From contig CM054135.1 in NCBI GenBank assembly GCA_028751875.1, positions 7,487,924-7,551,923 on the forward strand: 64,000 bases of DNA. Direction: 5' to 3'. The translations under genes and the position numbers were made by a program. A model generated the notes under the pieces. That model searched no databases, was not told the DNA's origin, and saw only the letters and a list, made by a program, of their open reading frames with translations. This document shows positions 10,254 through 21,800 of the stretch, piece after piece (the first letter of the stretch is position 1; every line of letters begins with the position of its first letter). The stretch is from Rapana venosa. Lineage: Eukaryota; Mollusca; Gastropoda; Neogastropoda; Muricidae.

Positions 10254-11260
10254 ACATCCACACACACACACTCACTCACACACTCACACTCTCTTCTCCT
10301 GCCTTGGACACCTGCAGAAACCCATCCAGCGCAGACCCTGCCAGTGCTGTGAACAACTACACGGATCTGTGCGGACTGCATGCAAGCTTGATTCATGTTT
10401 TGGGGGGTGGGGGGGTGCTTTCTCTGCTTGACATTTTTGTGACCGTTCTCTGCTCGTGAACGCTTCTGTAGCGGTCGTCGTTTAGTGTCGTGAAAATTGG
10501 GTTGTGGTTTTTTTTGATGAGTCTCCAAAAAGTGGGAAATGGGTTTGTAAAAAATGGTTTTGTTGGTAACATTGCCAAAAGTTTGGTGTAGTTTGTGTGT
10601 GGTTATGTTTTTTTGAAGATTGTGTTTGAAGTTGTGAAGTTTGCAGGACGTGTTTAAAGTTGTGACGTTTGATGTTGTGTGTGTGTGTGTGTTGGTTATT
10701 TCACAGCCTTGTGGAGTTGTTAACTGTTGTGAGGTAAAAAGATGTAAGACAGAGCTTCTGCTCGTGTGATTTTGTTGTTGTTGTTTTTTTGTTTTGGGGG
10801 TGGGTTTTTTAGCTGTTTCTGGGCTAGATCTCTGAGGTTCCTCAATGGTTGAGATTTTTATGTATGTGACCGTTTTTGTCCACCATGAAGGTGGCTGCAT
10901 TCCAACTTTGGGGATGATGTCTAACCATGACACCAGTGTGCGTGCGTTCTTGGTTTTATTTTAATTTTGTTATCCCTTCTTACTGGCACGCAATTGCCTA
11001 CTCTTCCGAAAGATGGAATGGGTTTTAATGCAAGATGTTCTGCACGCTTTTGCACACAGGACCTTGGTTTATTTTCTCTTCCGAAGGACTTGCTGGTGTG
11101 AATGAAAATAATGCTGAACAGTGATCATGTGAGTGTCAGAGTTTACAATTAAAAAACATTTTTTTGTTTACTTTTATTCCTTGCCTTCCTGCAGAAAGAA
11201 ATGTGTGAATATGCTTAAGTGGTAATTCCACACCGGTCATTTTGTATGTTTGCCTGTTAA
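10254..11260 (+). other. Putative ANKRD54 3' UTR and downstream sequence
   Basis: Sequence after the stop holds a CA-rich tract (10258-10290), a G-run and a long family C copy (10813 to about 11060). ATTAAA at 11148-11153 is the only reasonable nearby polyadenylation signal. The transcript end is therefore uncertain. Confidence 0.4.
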
Positions 11261-11261
11261 A

Positions 11262-11440
11262 TATTGAGGAAAAATAGCCAAGAAAGAGGAAGGAAAGGGA
11301 AAAAAAAAGGCAGAAACAAAGAGAGGGATAGAAAAGAGGGAATTCAGAGTACAGAATTTCCAGAAGGTGGGACTGCTATTAATTCTGACAGGCCCCTGGC
11401 ATCACCATGGGGGAATATTGTTCTAAATATTCCCGTTTTT
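11262..11440 (-). repeat. Purine/pyrimidine-rich module of the B element, copy 1
   Basis: Read in reverse it matches the upstream module seen at 50405-50630 and 52545-52735. It has a CCATGGGGG-type start, a CTTCTGGAAATTCT block and a long pyrimidine-rich stretch. The 105-bp B unit is absent here. Confidence 0.6.
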
Positions 11441-11680
11441 CTTTTCATATAAAAGTTATTACAAATTGGGTAAAGACAGGCGTAAATGGCTTCGGACAAA
11501 CGACAACAACAAAGTAGTTTAAGCAGACAAATAAGAAAAAAAAACTAACAATTAAATTGATTCCTAAACCTTCATTTCATTTTTCTGTTGGAATCTCTAT
11601 CTGTGTTTCTCTGCTCACCCATTAAAGCTGCTCTTCAACTGTCAGCACTTTAATGATGTACTTCATCACAAGTTGTTGTT

Positions 11681-12118
11681 GTGGATCGGTGGTCTAGAGG
11701 TAACGCGCCTGTCTAGAAAGCGAAAAGTCCGGGTCGGAAGTGTGCGATGGTTCGAATCCCGTTTGGACCTGAAACTTTTCCCCCATCCATTAGACCATGA
11801 GTGGTGGTCTGGGCGCTAGTCTTTCAGATGAGACGATAAACTGAAGTCCCGTGTGTTACACATAATTATTTAACGCATGTAAAAGAACCCACGGCAACAA
11901 GAAAGTTGTCCCTGGCAAAATTCTGTAGAAAAAAGCCACTCTGATAGGGAAACAAGTACAGTTGCAGACAGGAAAAAGGAAAAAAAAAAAGGGTGGCGCT
12001 GCTCTTGTGGCGATGCGCTCTCCCCGAGGAGAGCATCCCGAATTTCACGCAGAGAAATCTTCTGTGACTTAAAGTGGTATAAATAAATAAAATAAATAAA
12101 TTAAATAAATATGATAAT
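11681..12118 (+). mobile_element. tRNA-derived SINE with conserved central domain, copy 1
   Basis: The tRNA-like head carries an A box (GGTCTAGAGGTAACGCG) and a B box (GGTTCGAATCCCG). A central region follows with CCATGAGTGGTGGTCTGGGC, GATGAGACGATAAAC and AAAAGAACCCACGGCAACA. The tail is (AATAAATA)n. Copies lie at 28862-29200 (5' truncated, plus) and 46540-46937 (minus, with head). The long conserved centre recalls the domain-bearing SINE superfamilies of marine invertebrates; I have not assigned a named superfamily. Confidence 0.85.
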
Positions 12119-14317
12119 GATAATAGTAATAAATTGAATTGTTGTTATGCCTGTGTACATATTGTTCAAATTTCTTGCTGGATTTTTAATCTGCCATCAT
12201 TACTCTTCATTCCATTGTTAAGGATTTGGGTTGTGGCTTTGTTGGTTTGTGTGGATTATTGAGGGGGTCAGGGGAGTGTTAAGTGGGATGATTCCTTTAA
12301 CTGATTAACCTTTTCACTGCCAATCTTTTAGCAAGATGATAATTATTAACTCTTTCACTGCCAGACATTCTACTGTGCAGAAGTCCCCAGTGCCAGCCAT
12401 AAGTACACACTGGATGAGAAGTTTGCGTGTGTGTAGCTATTTTCCAGTACTTTGTGATACATACAGGCAGCAGTACTCCTGACGTCATTCTGATTTTCTC
12501 TCCTTGAAATGGAGAGTACATACAGGTTGTTACGCTAAGCAGTTGTCACGGATGAACAATGTCAAGTGAACATTTCAAAGAACACAAATGATTCAGTATA
12601 GGCCTTGGCACTTAACATTACATCACTGTTACTGGCAACGCTTTGGGTTGGGCCTGAGTAGTCATCAGTAAATCTGTATGCCATAGAGAAAATAGCATTT
12701 CTGTGTAGTGTAGTGTAGTGTATGCACACTGGAATTCGATGTTTTAAACATCTGATGTAGAAAATCAAAGGCAAGTCTCGTTGTAGCAATTGAACTGTAG
12801 GACTTCTCAGAACGGTTGTCAGCATAAATGTTACAGTTTATCTGAAAACTGCTACTTGTGTGATTATTTAATATATTTTTCATGTTTGTAAATATTACTG
12901 CAGCCATATCAAGACGTTCTTTCCAGCTTATGCCTGTGTGTGTGTGTGTGTGTTGTGTGTGGTTGATAGAGGCCACATGCACAGAGTGTTTGACGACTAA
13001 GAAGAATACACTCTCATACATTCAGCCAAGTTGCCACTTTTCTTATGCAACACACACACACACCACATCCTGATTTTAATTTTATTTTCTTGCAAAATGA
13101 TGTCCAAAACTATTCTGGTCACTTTGATTTTTTTTCCCTCAAACAGTGTTCTTTCAACCTCTCTCTCGCTCTCTCTTTTTTTTCTGGAAACCATGTACAA
13201 TCATAATCACTTCTGACTGATGATGAAACACAACATTGTTTTACTGCTATACCTTTCAACACCATGTCAAAATAAAAAAATTTTTAAAGCCCACCTCTCT
13301 CCAGTCGTCAAAATATCTTTTCAACCAACACCTCTCCACTACAGACATCGTTTTAAAATCTTATCTCAGCATCATTTCATTAACTCCACTCACAGCTTAC
13401 CGATAATCAAAAAAAAAAGTCAAACATCTTTATCACAAATCCATCGTAATAGACTTGGTATATTAAGTCTCATAAGAACTGGTAGTTGAAGCACAGCATT
13501 GTCAAGCACTCTATTCACACACAACACGAGAAGAAAAATAGAAAGGACGTCAATGAACACACAGCAGTCACCGACAAGGGTGTGACACGGATCAATAGCA
13601 GCAGATCAAGACACACACTGCACAGCATTTCAGCCCCAAGAGCTTACTGTCTTAGACCTACAGTCCAGACCTAAGGCTCTGGGCAGCTTAGTACAACAGT
13701 GGAATGCACACCCTGAAAGTAACGGTAACTCACATACACAGAGATATTACACATGGATGAAAAGTGTGTTACGCAACGGGACAGTATGGCAGCGAATGTC
13801 ATCACATCCATTCACAGTCTAGCATCAAAACAATAAAGGAGAGGGGGGGGGAAATAACAAATTGATTCAAGAAAACAGGAAAAAATTCTTATTTTAAATA
13901 TATATATGTATGTGCATGTGTGTGTGGATGACTTTCAAACTTTTTAACACAAAGCAAGATCTAGTATGTGTGTGTGTGTGAAGTGTTTGTGTGTGGGCGT
14001 GCATAAAGTGTGTGTGTATATGTAGGTGCATAGATGTGTTCTTGAATTTCTTCTTCAAACTGTTTAACACAGTACCAGGACTTGAGAAAACAACATCACC
14101 ATTCACACCATGGGCAGGTGTAACACCACAGACATACACAACTGGACTGGACTTTTCAGCATCACATTCTCTTTTGCAAAAGAAAAAAAAGATTCAAGAG
14201 GAATATCTATATAAATAAGTGAGAACCAAACAAAGTAAACTGATCTTCATCACCCCATGACTGTTTCCTCACCAAATTTTGTTCTCTTCCTAGCATCCAT
14301 GATAAGACCACAGGTGA
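12119..14317. other. Intergenic stretch between ANKRD54 and CCDC6
   Basis: No exon is recognised on either strand. TTAAC(C/T)(T/C)TTTCACTGCCA motifs at 12304 and 12347 look like ends of another TTAA element, but no matching second end was found. Short GT/CA tracts lie at 12931-12960, 13050-13062 and 13905-14015. Parts may be CCDC6 3' UTR. Confidence 0.4.
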
Positions 14318-14433
14318 AGATTGTCCATCAGTACACGACAGACTTAAGACTGCCAGTAGAAACTGTCCATCATTCAGTACATGACATTTAAGACTGCCAG
14401 TAGAAACTGTCCGTCAGTACACGACAGACTTAA
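14318..14433 (+). repeat. 42-bp minisatellite, left part
   Basis: About two and a half units with the core CCAGTAGAAACTGTCC, then a CAGTACACGACAGACTTAA block. The array stops at a TTAA (14430-14433) and resumes in register at the TTAA at 15807. Confidence 0.85.
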
Positions 14434-15810
14434 CCCTCTTGTTGTTGGATTCTCCAGAGCCTGTAGATTTTGAATTCTTTGCAGGTTTTCTACCCCCAAG
14501 TGACTTACTTTACTCCTAAGACAATTGTGTGTGTGCATGACAAGCTATCAAGCTCAAATTTTGTCACAAGCTAGGTATGTCTTTGTACTTGCATTTAGGC
14601 GCAAGTTTATGTGTCTGGTCACCAGATGTCTTGTCATTGTCACCTTATTTGTCACCAATCACAGGTAAAAGTATGGTATATATGATAAAACAGCAAATCC
14701 TGCATGAATTTGACAATAGTTCATGCATGTTAGTGTCAAATAAGGAACTGATACCCAGCTGATGTGTTTACCAATGGTTATGTGCAATAGTACTTCAAGG
14801 ATGTGTCACACAATGTCCCCATACCACCTGTTGTTTTATGGAATGACTCGAGGAGACAGAAGTTTTGTTTAACTATTTTTTTCTTTTGAAAACAAGTCAT
14901 ATTCAATCAACATGTGACCTTTATACTGTAGTTCATATCTGCATGTGCTACCACATGTTTGTTAAAAGTACAGAAGTGTATTATTGTACATGACTGTCAC
15001 CAGTGTCACAGCACAGGTATGACAAATTTGAAACACAGACCTTCTGTAACCCTACAAAATTTTAATGTTGGTAGTCTCTAAAGTAGTCGTAGTGGTGGCA
15101 CGGTCACATCACATCACAAATTATGGATGTGGGGGGTGTACCCATTGCTGTGACCTGTCGAACCTTGGCAGACCGGAGACCTATTTTATTTTCCTTCTTG
15201 CTATTTTCGTGATTAGCATATCTGTTCGTTTCTGCCATTGCAGTTTCAAAGCAAAAGTGTGGTAATAATGAGAAAACAGTCAAAAGGCATCATTTTCAGG
15301 CATCTATGCCGCGGACCGGCCGAAATGTGCCCCATAGCACGTTATTTTCTGGTTCACTCTTCTCCCTAACTGCAGCATTTCCTTCCTCTTCCTCGTAAGC
15401 ATTTAATATCGGACTCACTTAACAATTCTCTTTCAAATGTTTCTACTTCCAAGACAATAACATTCAATTAATCGTCTCGCTAATCAGATGAATCGCCTGC
15501 TACTAAAGAAAACGCCTTTTTTTTTGCCACGCTGCCACCATTGAAAAGTGTTCCGGTCACTGGCTGTTCTTCCTTCCCTCCCCACTACACGCATGTTAGT
15601 GGTCTAAATTTTATCACTGGCACCCTCTGACACCCTCCCTGCATCGCCCCACCAATTTTCAGACACATAGTGTGAAAACCACGAGGTCTGTGAGTGATGG
15701 AAAAGTACTGCCCACGTGGGCAGCACCAACTGTCGGCTGCGGTCGTATTGGAATCTTGCGGCGGCCGCCGTTACTGTCGGCTGCAGCCGTATTGGGGTCA
15801 AGATGGTTAA
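14430..15810. mobile_element. TTAA-flanked element M3 inserted in a minisatellite
   Basis: About 1.37 kb between two TTAA copies. The left end is TTAACCCTCTTG; the right end, read in reverse, is TTAACCATCTTG, an imperfect inverted repeat. CCCT right after TTAA is typical of piggyBac ends. Removing the insert and one TTAA restores a normal repeat junction (ACAGACTTAAGACTGCC), so the empty site can be read directly. No transposase frame is seen. The right portion contains two GTCGGCTGC(G/A)GYCGTATTGG copies (15732 and 15776). Confidence 0.85.
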
Positions 15811-16385
15811 GACTGCCTGTAGAAACTGTCCGTCGGTACACGACAGACTGCCAGTAGAAACTGTCCGTCAGTACACGACAGACTTAAGACTGCCAGTAGA
15901 AACTGTCCGTCAGTACACGACAGACTTAAGACAGCCAGTAGAAACTGTCTGTCAGTACATGACAAGACTTAAGACAGCCAGTAGAAACTGTCCGTCAGTA
16001 CATGACAGACTTGAGACAGCCAGTAGAAACTGTCCGTCAGTACATGACAAGACTTAAGACAGCCAGTAGAAACTGTCCGTCAGTACATGACAGACTTAAG
16101 ACTGCCAGTAGAAACTGTCCATCAGTACATGACAGACCTAAGACTGCCAGTAGAAACTGTCCATCGGTACATGACAGACCTAAGACTGCCAGTAGAAACT
16201 GTCCATCAGTACATGACAGACCTAAGACTGCCAGTAGAAACTGTCCATCAGTACATGACAGACCTAAGACTGCCAGTAGAAACTGTCCATCGGTACATGA
16301 CAGACTTAAGACTTGAAGTAGAAACTGTCCGTCAGTACATGACAAGACTTAAGACTGCCAGTAGAAACTGTCCGTCAGTGTACAA
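15807..16385 (+). repeat. 42-bp minisatellite, right part
   Basis: About 13 units of 42-43 bp with the core GCCAGTAGAAACTGTC and the variable block CATCAGTACATGACAGACCT. The 42-bp unit keeps frames open on both strands. These are composition artefacts, not protein. Confidence 0.95.
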
Positions 16386-16530
16386 TGGACCATATAGAAT
16401 AGGCGTTGTGGTTTCTATACCCCCCTACCACACTTCCAAAAGTCTCAAAATATTCTACTTGTTACTGTAATCCTCCCAATGAGAATTTGTTGGGGTTTTG
16501 TTTGTTGTTGTTGGGTTTTTTGGGGGGGTT

Positions 16531-16880
16531 ACATAAAAGCAGCCAGCGTTTCTACATAGCAATCCAAAGCAGGACCAGAATGATGACATGTTAAAACCTG
16601 TTCCGCTTTTCAAAAGAGTAGGCCATTGTGTGCCGGAGGGAACTGATGACAAAATTTACATAGAAGCAGCCAGTGTTGTTACATAGCAATCCAAAGCGAG
16701 ACCAGAATGATGACATGTTAAAACCTGTTCCGCTTTTTTAAAGAGCAGGCCATTGTATGTCAGTGAGAATGGATGACAAAATTGACAACACTGTATGTAC
16801 ACGGGGACTGGGTGTAAAAAAAGCAAAAAAGCACAGGAGTGCTTATTCCATTATCCTCGAAATAAAACATTAAATGAAAA
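16531..16880 (+). repeat. Dispersed repeat family G with internal 140-bp duplication
   Basis: Two tandem copies of a block from ACATA(A/G)AAGCAGCCAG to TGATGACAAAATT are followed by a GGGGACTGGGTGTAAAAA tail and GTGCTTATTCCATTATCCTC. The tail recurs at 24560-24640 and 58085-58160, and in reverse at 49640-49690 and 63912-64000, so it is a common 3' end of SINE-like elements here. Confidence 0.7.
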
Positions 16881-18757
16881 AAAACCATGTCGCCACTCCA
16901 TGCCCAATTCTTCACCTAGTAAATCCTTTGTTTTATAGAAACTTCAAAAGAGGTGAAATGTCAAAACGGTCAATATCTCCCTACAAACAAGGCTGCGTTC
17001 TCGCTGAGAACAACAGTCAATGGAGCACAAGTGTAAATATAACAGCTAAATTACACACAATTAGCAGCTCAAAATCTAAATTTCAAACTAGAATACCCTC
17101 CCCCACTTGCCTCCACAACAAAAGAACAACTTTGAATAGGGGAAGAGAGAAGTTGTGTCAAGTCAAGTCAAAATGATCTTTATTGAGGGGAAAAGAGTTA
17201 AGCTTACAAGCTTTTCTTTCATTCTGGGGAAGAGAGGCAGCACATACAGTTTCAGACCAGAGAAGTGACAAACTGGAATGACCAAAGATGTTAACAATGC
17301 ACATAAAATCACACTGCTTTAAACGTATCAAACCACTTTTTTAAAAGTACACAAACAACACAGAAACAGCCGCATACGCAAAACCTCACTCTAGCCAAGG
17401 AATGGAGAGAAAAAAACTCAAAATACTGACCACAAAAAACTCCATACATACACACATAAAACCTATATCATATAATACATGTATCTTACAAAAGGTTCAC
17501 TTTACAAACAAAACACACACACAATTCATTAGAAAACCTGTGTGTGTATCACTGTGTGTTGTGTGTGTGTGTGCACGCGCACATGCATATCACTGTGTGT
17601 ATGTGTGTGCACGCGTGCGCCTGCATGAATAAAAAGTAAATAAAAATTCTTCGACACACAGTCTTTTTTTCTATGTTCTCGCATGAGGTCAGAGGTACTG
17701 GGACACATTGAATGATTCACAGACAAAAAACATTTTCAGCCACCAGAAAGACACAACAAAAATTGATCTGTCCAGTTTTTTATCACCATCTTTTTCATCA
17801 TCAAGTTTTTACTTCCTAAGCAACAGCCCTTCTGCATTTGACAAGAGGATCTGTCTTGGGGGAGGGGGGGGAGGGGAGGGGGTTAAGAGAGCAGAAGTTT
17901 GTAGTGACAATGATGATAACACAATTATAATATTCACAGCTTTTTTCTTCTTCAAAAATTACAATTTCTTCAGTATACTGCCTCCTGTCGAACAGCACGA
18001 AACTTTAAAAACTTTCTTGAAAAACTGCTTGTGTGGTTGCACTAGCAGAAACTACTGCATACACACACATGCATGCACAAAATTATCAAATGTACACTTA
18101 CAACAACAAAAAAATGAAGGGGTGGGGAATTCTAATACTGAGAAAGTAAAGAATGTAATATTGTTTGACAGCTTACCGTTTCAACAGCTGTTAATCAAAC
18201 ACAACCCAATCCATCCTTACTTTTCACAAAAAAACAACACTCACACATAAAGAATTTTTTTTTTTTAAACCAACAATCTCACACAAACGGATTTGGTTGT
18301 TCTAGGTTATGCAACGAGCAAACTGGGAATTGAAAAACAAACCAAAATTATTATGCTTTTTTTTTTTTCTTTCTCCACACCACACACTAACAGTTACAGG
18401 CTTAGGAAAACAACAGAGACAAAAGCCAAGATGTACAGATAGACAGACAGACAGATAGATGTAGCACACTAGTTCACCACAGTCACAGAAGCAACAAGCC
18501 CAGTCACAAGGAATAATAAAGCTCTCAAAGCGGCTCCCTGCCCCAGGGGGCAGAGCGGTCCGTACGAAGAAGGCCTGTTAGCACCAACAAACAGCAGCTG
18601 AAGAAAATGAACACCCGTCCTCCAGGCGTGGTGGAGGTGTGTGCCTGGCCTGTATGGATGTCCCCCGCCCCCCCCCCCTCCCAAAAACAAACGCTCCTTG
18701 GTACCAGTTGTGCGCAGACAAGACGACCCCGGTCACTCCTGCCTCCTCCCGTCACGC
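16881..18757. other. Region downstream of the CCDC6 stop codon, possible 3' UTR
   Basis: No exon is recognised. A GTCAAGTCAAGTCAAAATGAT motif at 17157-17176, also near 59828, marks the tail of a dispersed element. GT and G-rich tracts lie at 17538-17610 and 17858-17882. Several minus-strand AATAAA-like sites exist (for example TTTATT at 17180), but none is compelling. Confidence 0.4.
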
Positions 18758-18829
18758 TCATGTCTTCTCGTTCTTGTCACTGGGAATACCCGTAGGTTTG
18801 GCAAACTTGCCGTCGATGACCTTCGGTCT
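18758..18829 (-). CDS. CCDC6: CCDC6 terminal exon (proposed)
   Basis: Phase 0 entry after GTGTTTCAG. It encodes [23 protein letters not shown], then TGA at 18758-18760. The phase fits exon 8, and adding it makes the whole CDS divisible by three. Similarity to the vertebrate C-terminus is too weak to prove it. If it is skipped, exon 8 would read through its donor to a stop a few codons later. Confidence 0.55.
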   Translation of the reverse strand, partial: RPKVIDGKFAKPTGIPSDKNEKT

Positions 18830-21800
18830 CTGAAACACCATGTCGACATATGTTGTGGCCATACTGCGCCAGTGTTGTGACTTGACTTAAAACCAATCTG
18901 AAAACAAGCCTGTCACTAGTGAGTGAGTGGTGTGCGGGGAGGGAAGCAGAACAATTCTTGTTTTCTAGTTCAAGTTTTAAACAAAACAGTTCCGCTTGCA
19001 CACTGGTATATCCTTCATAATTATCACCTTTGTTGATTTTTATCAGATTGAAAAAATAGTTCCTGCTTTTCTGCTTTTGCGCTGCTCTCTCTCATATTCA
19101 CACACACACATAGAGTTTAAATATAAATGCCTATCACTTTCCATTTCAACCCATGCAGGATTCATACAGAATTTACAGAGGAAAATTTAAGAACCTCGTA
19201 TCCTTGAGAACTACTTACAACAAACTATTTTTGCAAGTTCATACAGAAGTGTTGGTAAAATACTTGCAGGAAAACACGATAGTCCACAAGTTTTAAAAAC
19301 TAAATAGCAGTAACTTAGCTGTCGTGCCCATTTAAAGTGACTAAAGGCTGTTCGTTCGGTTCTCATATCCATTTACAGTGACAGATATATTCTCCAGTTC
19401 AATGAGGAATAAACTACATCCACCTTCAAAATCTTTTTCTTGTATGTTTTATTCCAAACTCAAATCCAGTCACACATAATACAAAAACCTTATTCAAATA
19501 ATAGCAAACTTTTAAGCACTTTTCTTGCACCTGGATGTAAACATCCAAGTTTTAGGAGCTTTCGAGGCCTTAGAAGAGGGGTATCCCCGAAATGAAGGAC
19601 TTCTATGGACATTTAAGGATGGCACAGACCCTATACTCACTGCTCACCGTATCATCTGCACATGTAAGGTTCAAGTCTGACCTGATGGACACCATAGCCG
19701 AATGGTTAAGACTGTTCGACTTCAATCCCATGGGTCCATGAAGTCGTAGGTTCGAATCCCGGCAGCATCTGGTGAATTAAGTGTGAGGATTTTTACCATC
19801 TCTTAGGTCAACTTCAAGTGCAGACCTGCCAGTGCCTTAATTCCCTTCATATATATATATATATGCTCATGCAGAAGATCAAGTATGCATGTTAAAGATC
19901 CCATAATTCACGTCAGCATTCGGTGGATCATAGAAACACAAACATGGTGGATAACAGAAACACGAACATACCCAGCATACAAGCATCCCTGAAATCGAAA
20001 TGCAGACACCTTCTTTGCGGGTCAAAACAGTGGCGTAGGCAAATCTCACCATAGATGCACCTCAGAGCTCCAGCCAAAGAAACAAAAAATAAAAACCCAA
20101 CAACAACAACAAAATCATCGGCATGTGTGTACAGTTCATTGATCTCTGACCTGAACTGCAGGGCCTGTCTGCATGCTGGAGAACAGGGGTGGGGATGTAC
20201 CCAGCATGCCCGAGCCAGAGTGGAACCCAGGGTAGTTCATGCCCGGGACAGGCACGGAGCCGCTGCCCCCAAAGACGGCGGAGCCCTGGGCGGAGGGGTG
20301 GGCCATGGAGGAGTGCGGGGGCTGCATGGGCGCGTGGAAGGGCTGGCTGGACTGGCCCGTGGTGCTGGACCGCCTCATGGTGATGGGGGGGCTCTTGGCA
20401 GCCACGTATGTCCCGGCTGCAACACCAACAACTGCGTGAATGAACAACCTTCCTTAACGTAAAAAGGACTCCCATAACCTATAAGGTCGTAGAGGAGCGA
20501 GGCGTTAGAGACCTCACGTCTCTAGGGCCAGCATATTGAGGGCGGCGCCCATCTCCTCTCCCTCGCTGCTTTACCTTCCCTGACCCTAAAGAGGGCAGGT
20601 ACCCGTTTACAGCTGAGGGAACTGTACTGAAGCCAAGGTGTGCAAACGGTCACCCATCCAACTGGTAACCACGCTCAACGCTGCTTAACTTGCTGGGGGA
20701 AAGCGAGTGCTCCGACCACTGAGCTGTCCCGTCCCCTTACAGGAAGATAAAATGGACAGAAGCTTGCAGTTTCTACAGTCTTGCTACTTGCTACTGTTAT
20801 CAAAAGAAGGGGATGGAAGACCAAAACGGAAAAATTCTTTTCTTTTTTCAAATCAGTATAATTAACATCCATACAAAACAGACTACCACATTCCCATTCT
20901 CATGCTGAACTTCCAAGAGAAAGAATGGATGTCAAATCTGGTGTCCTTTCTCGACACATTCTACTCTGCCTTTTCTAAGGTTTTATAATACATCAAGGAT
21001 AGACTTGCAAGAAATACATCAAGGATATACTTTGAATTACTAACATGTACAACAACAACAACAATAATAATATCATCAAGTGTGGATAGACTTTACATAA
21101 TACATCAAAATGACTTTTTCAGTAAACTTGCACATTTGCGTCAGCACTTTATTTCTCCTCAACAACAACAAAATCACACAAAAACTTTTCTCGCATAATC
21201 CTTGCTAGCTTGCTAGAAATACAACTTTGTGACTTTTTTTTTTCTCTTTACACTCTACACATGGCAGATACGGTAGCATCATCACAGTTGTGAACACCAG
21301 CAGTGACTGACCTGGCCACAGAAGGCCCCCCTCCTCACCTGGCGACATGGGTCGGGGCTGGGAGGACGAGGAGCCGTAAGGGATGGGGCTGGACACGGTG
21401 CGGGGCCGTACCATGCCGCCTTCATGCTGCTTCGTCATCTCGTTGAAATGTCTGCCGTCACACCATTAACACGTCAAGCGGGGAGACAAAAAATTGTTTA
21501 TCTCTACACAGCACGCAATTCCAACAGGTTTAAATAGTGTTCAGATTTAGCACGCCCCTTCCTTTCACAAAGTTCACAGTGTGGTCAGTTCCTGCTATAA
21601 TTAGCACCAGCTGGTACCAGGTGGGCTGGGATGGGATGGGATGGATAGCAGCAGAGAGCAATTGAAAGTGGGGGAAACTGACAGCTGTGTCTATGCCTGC
21701 TATATGAACATGTTAAACATGGAATTGTGTTTAACACCTGCTAATAACACGTCAAAATGAAATCATTCTACTTTTTTTTTTTCATCATTTCATTTCAGTG

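Noticed and set aside
11690..11765. Possible tRNA gene
   Set aside because: A and B boxes are present, but a cloverleaf is not well formed and the segment continues into a SINE body with other copies in the window.
15716..16345. Repeat proteins in the 42-bp array
   Set aside because: Same reason: unit length is a multiple of three and frames are open on both strands at once.
19690..19770. Possible tRNA-Leu gene
   Set aside because: It is followed by a dispersed body shared with 59828-60130, so it is a SINE head.
20055..20475. Long plus- and minus-strand frames other than the CCDC6 exon frame
   Set aside because: They are shadows of GC-rich CCDC6 exon 8; the frame with matching splice phase and family motifs is the one ending at donor 20151.
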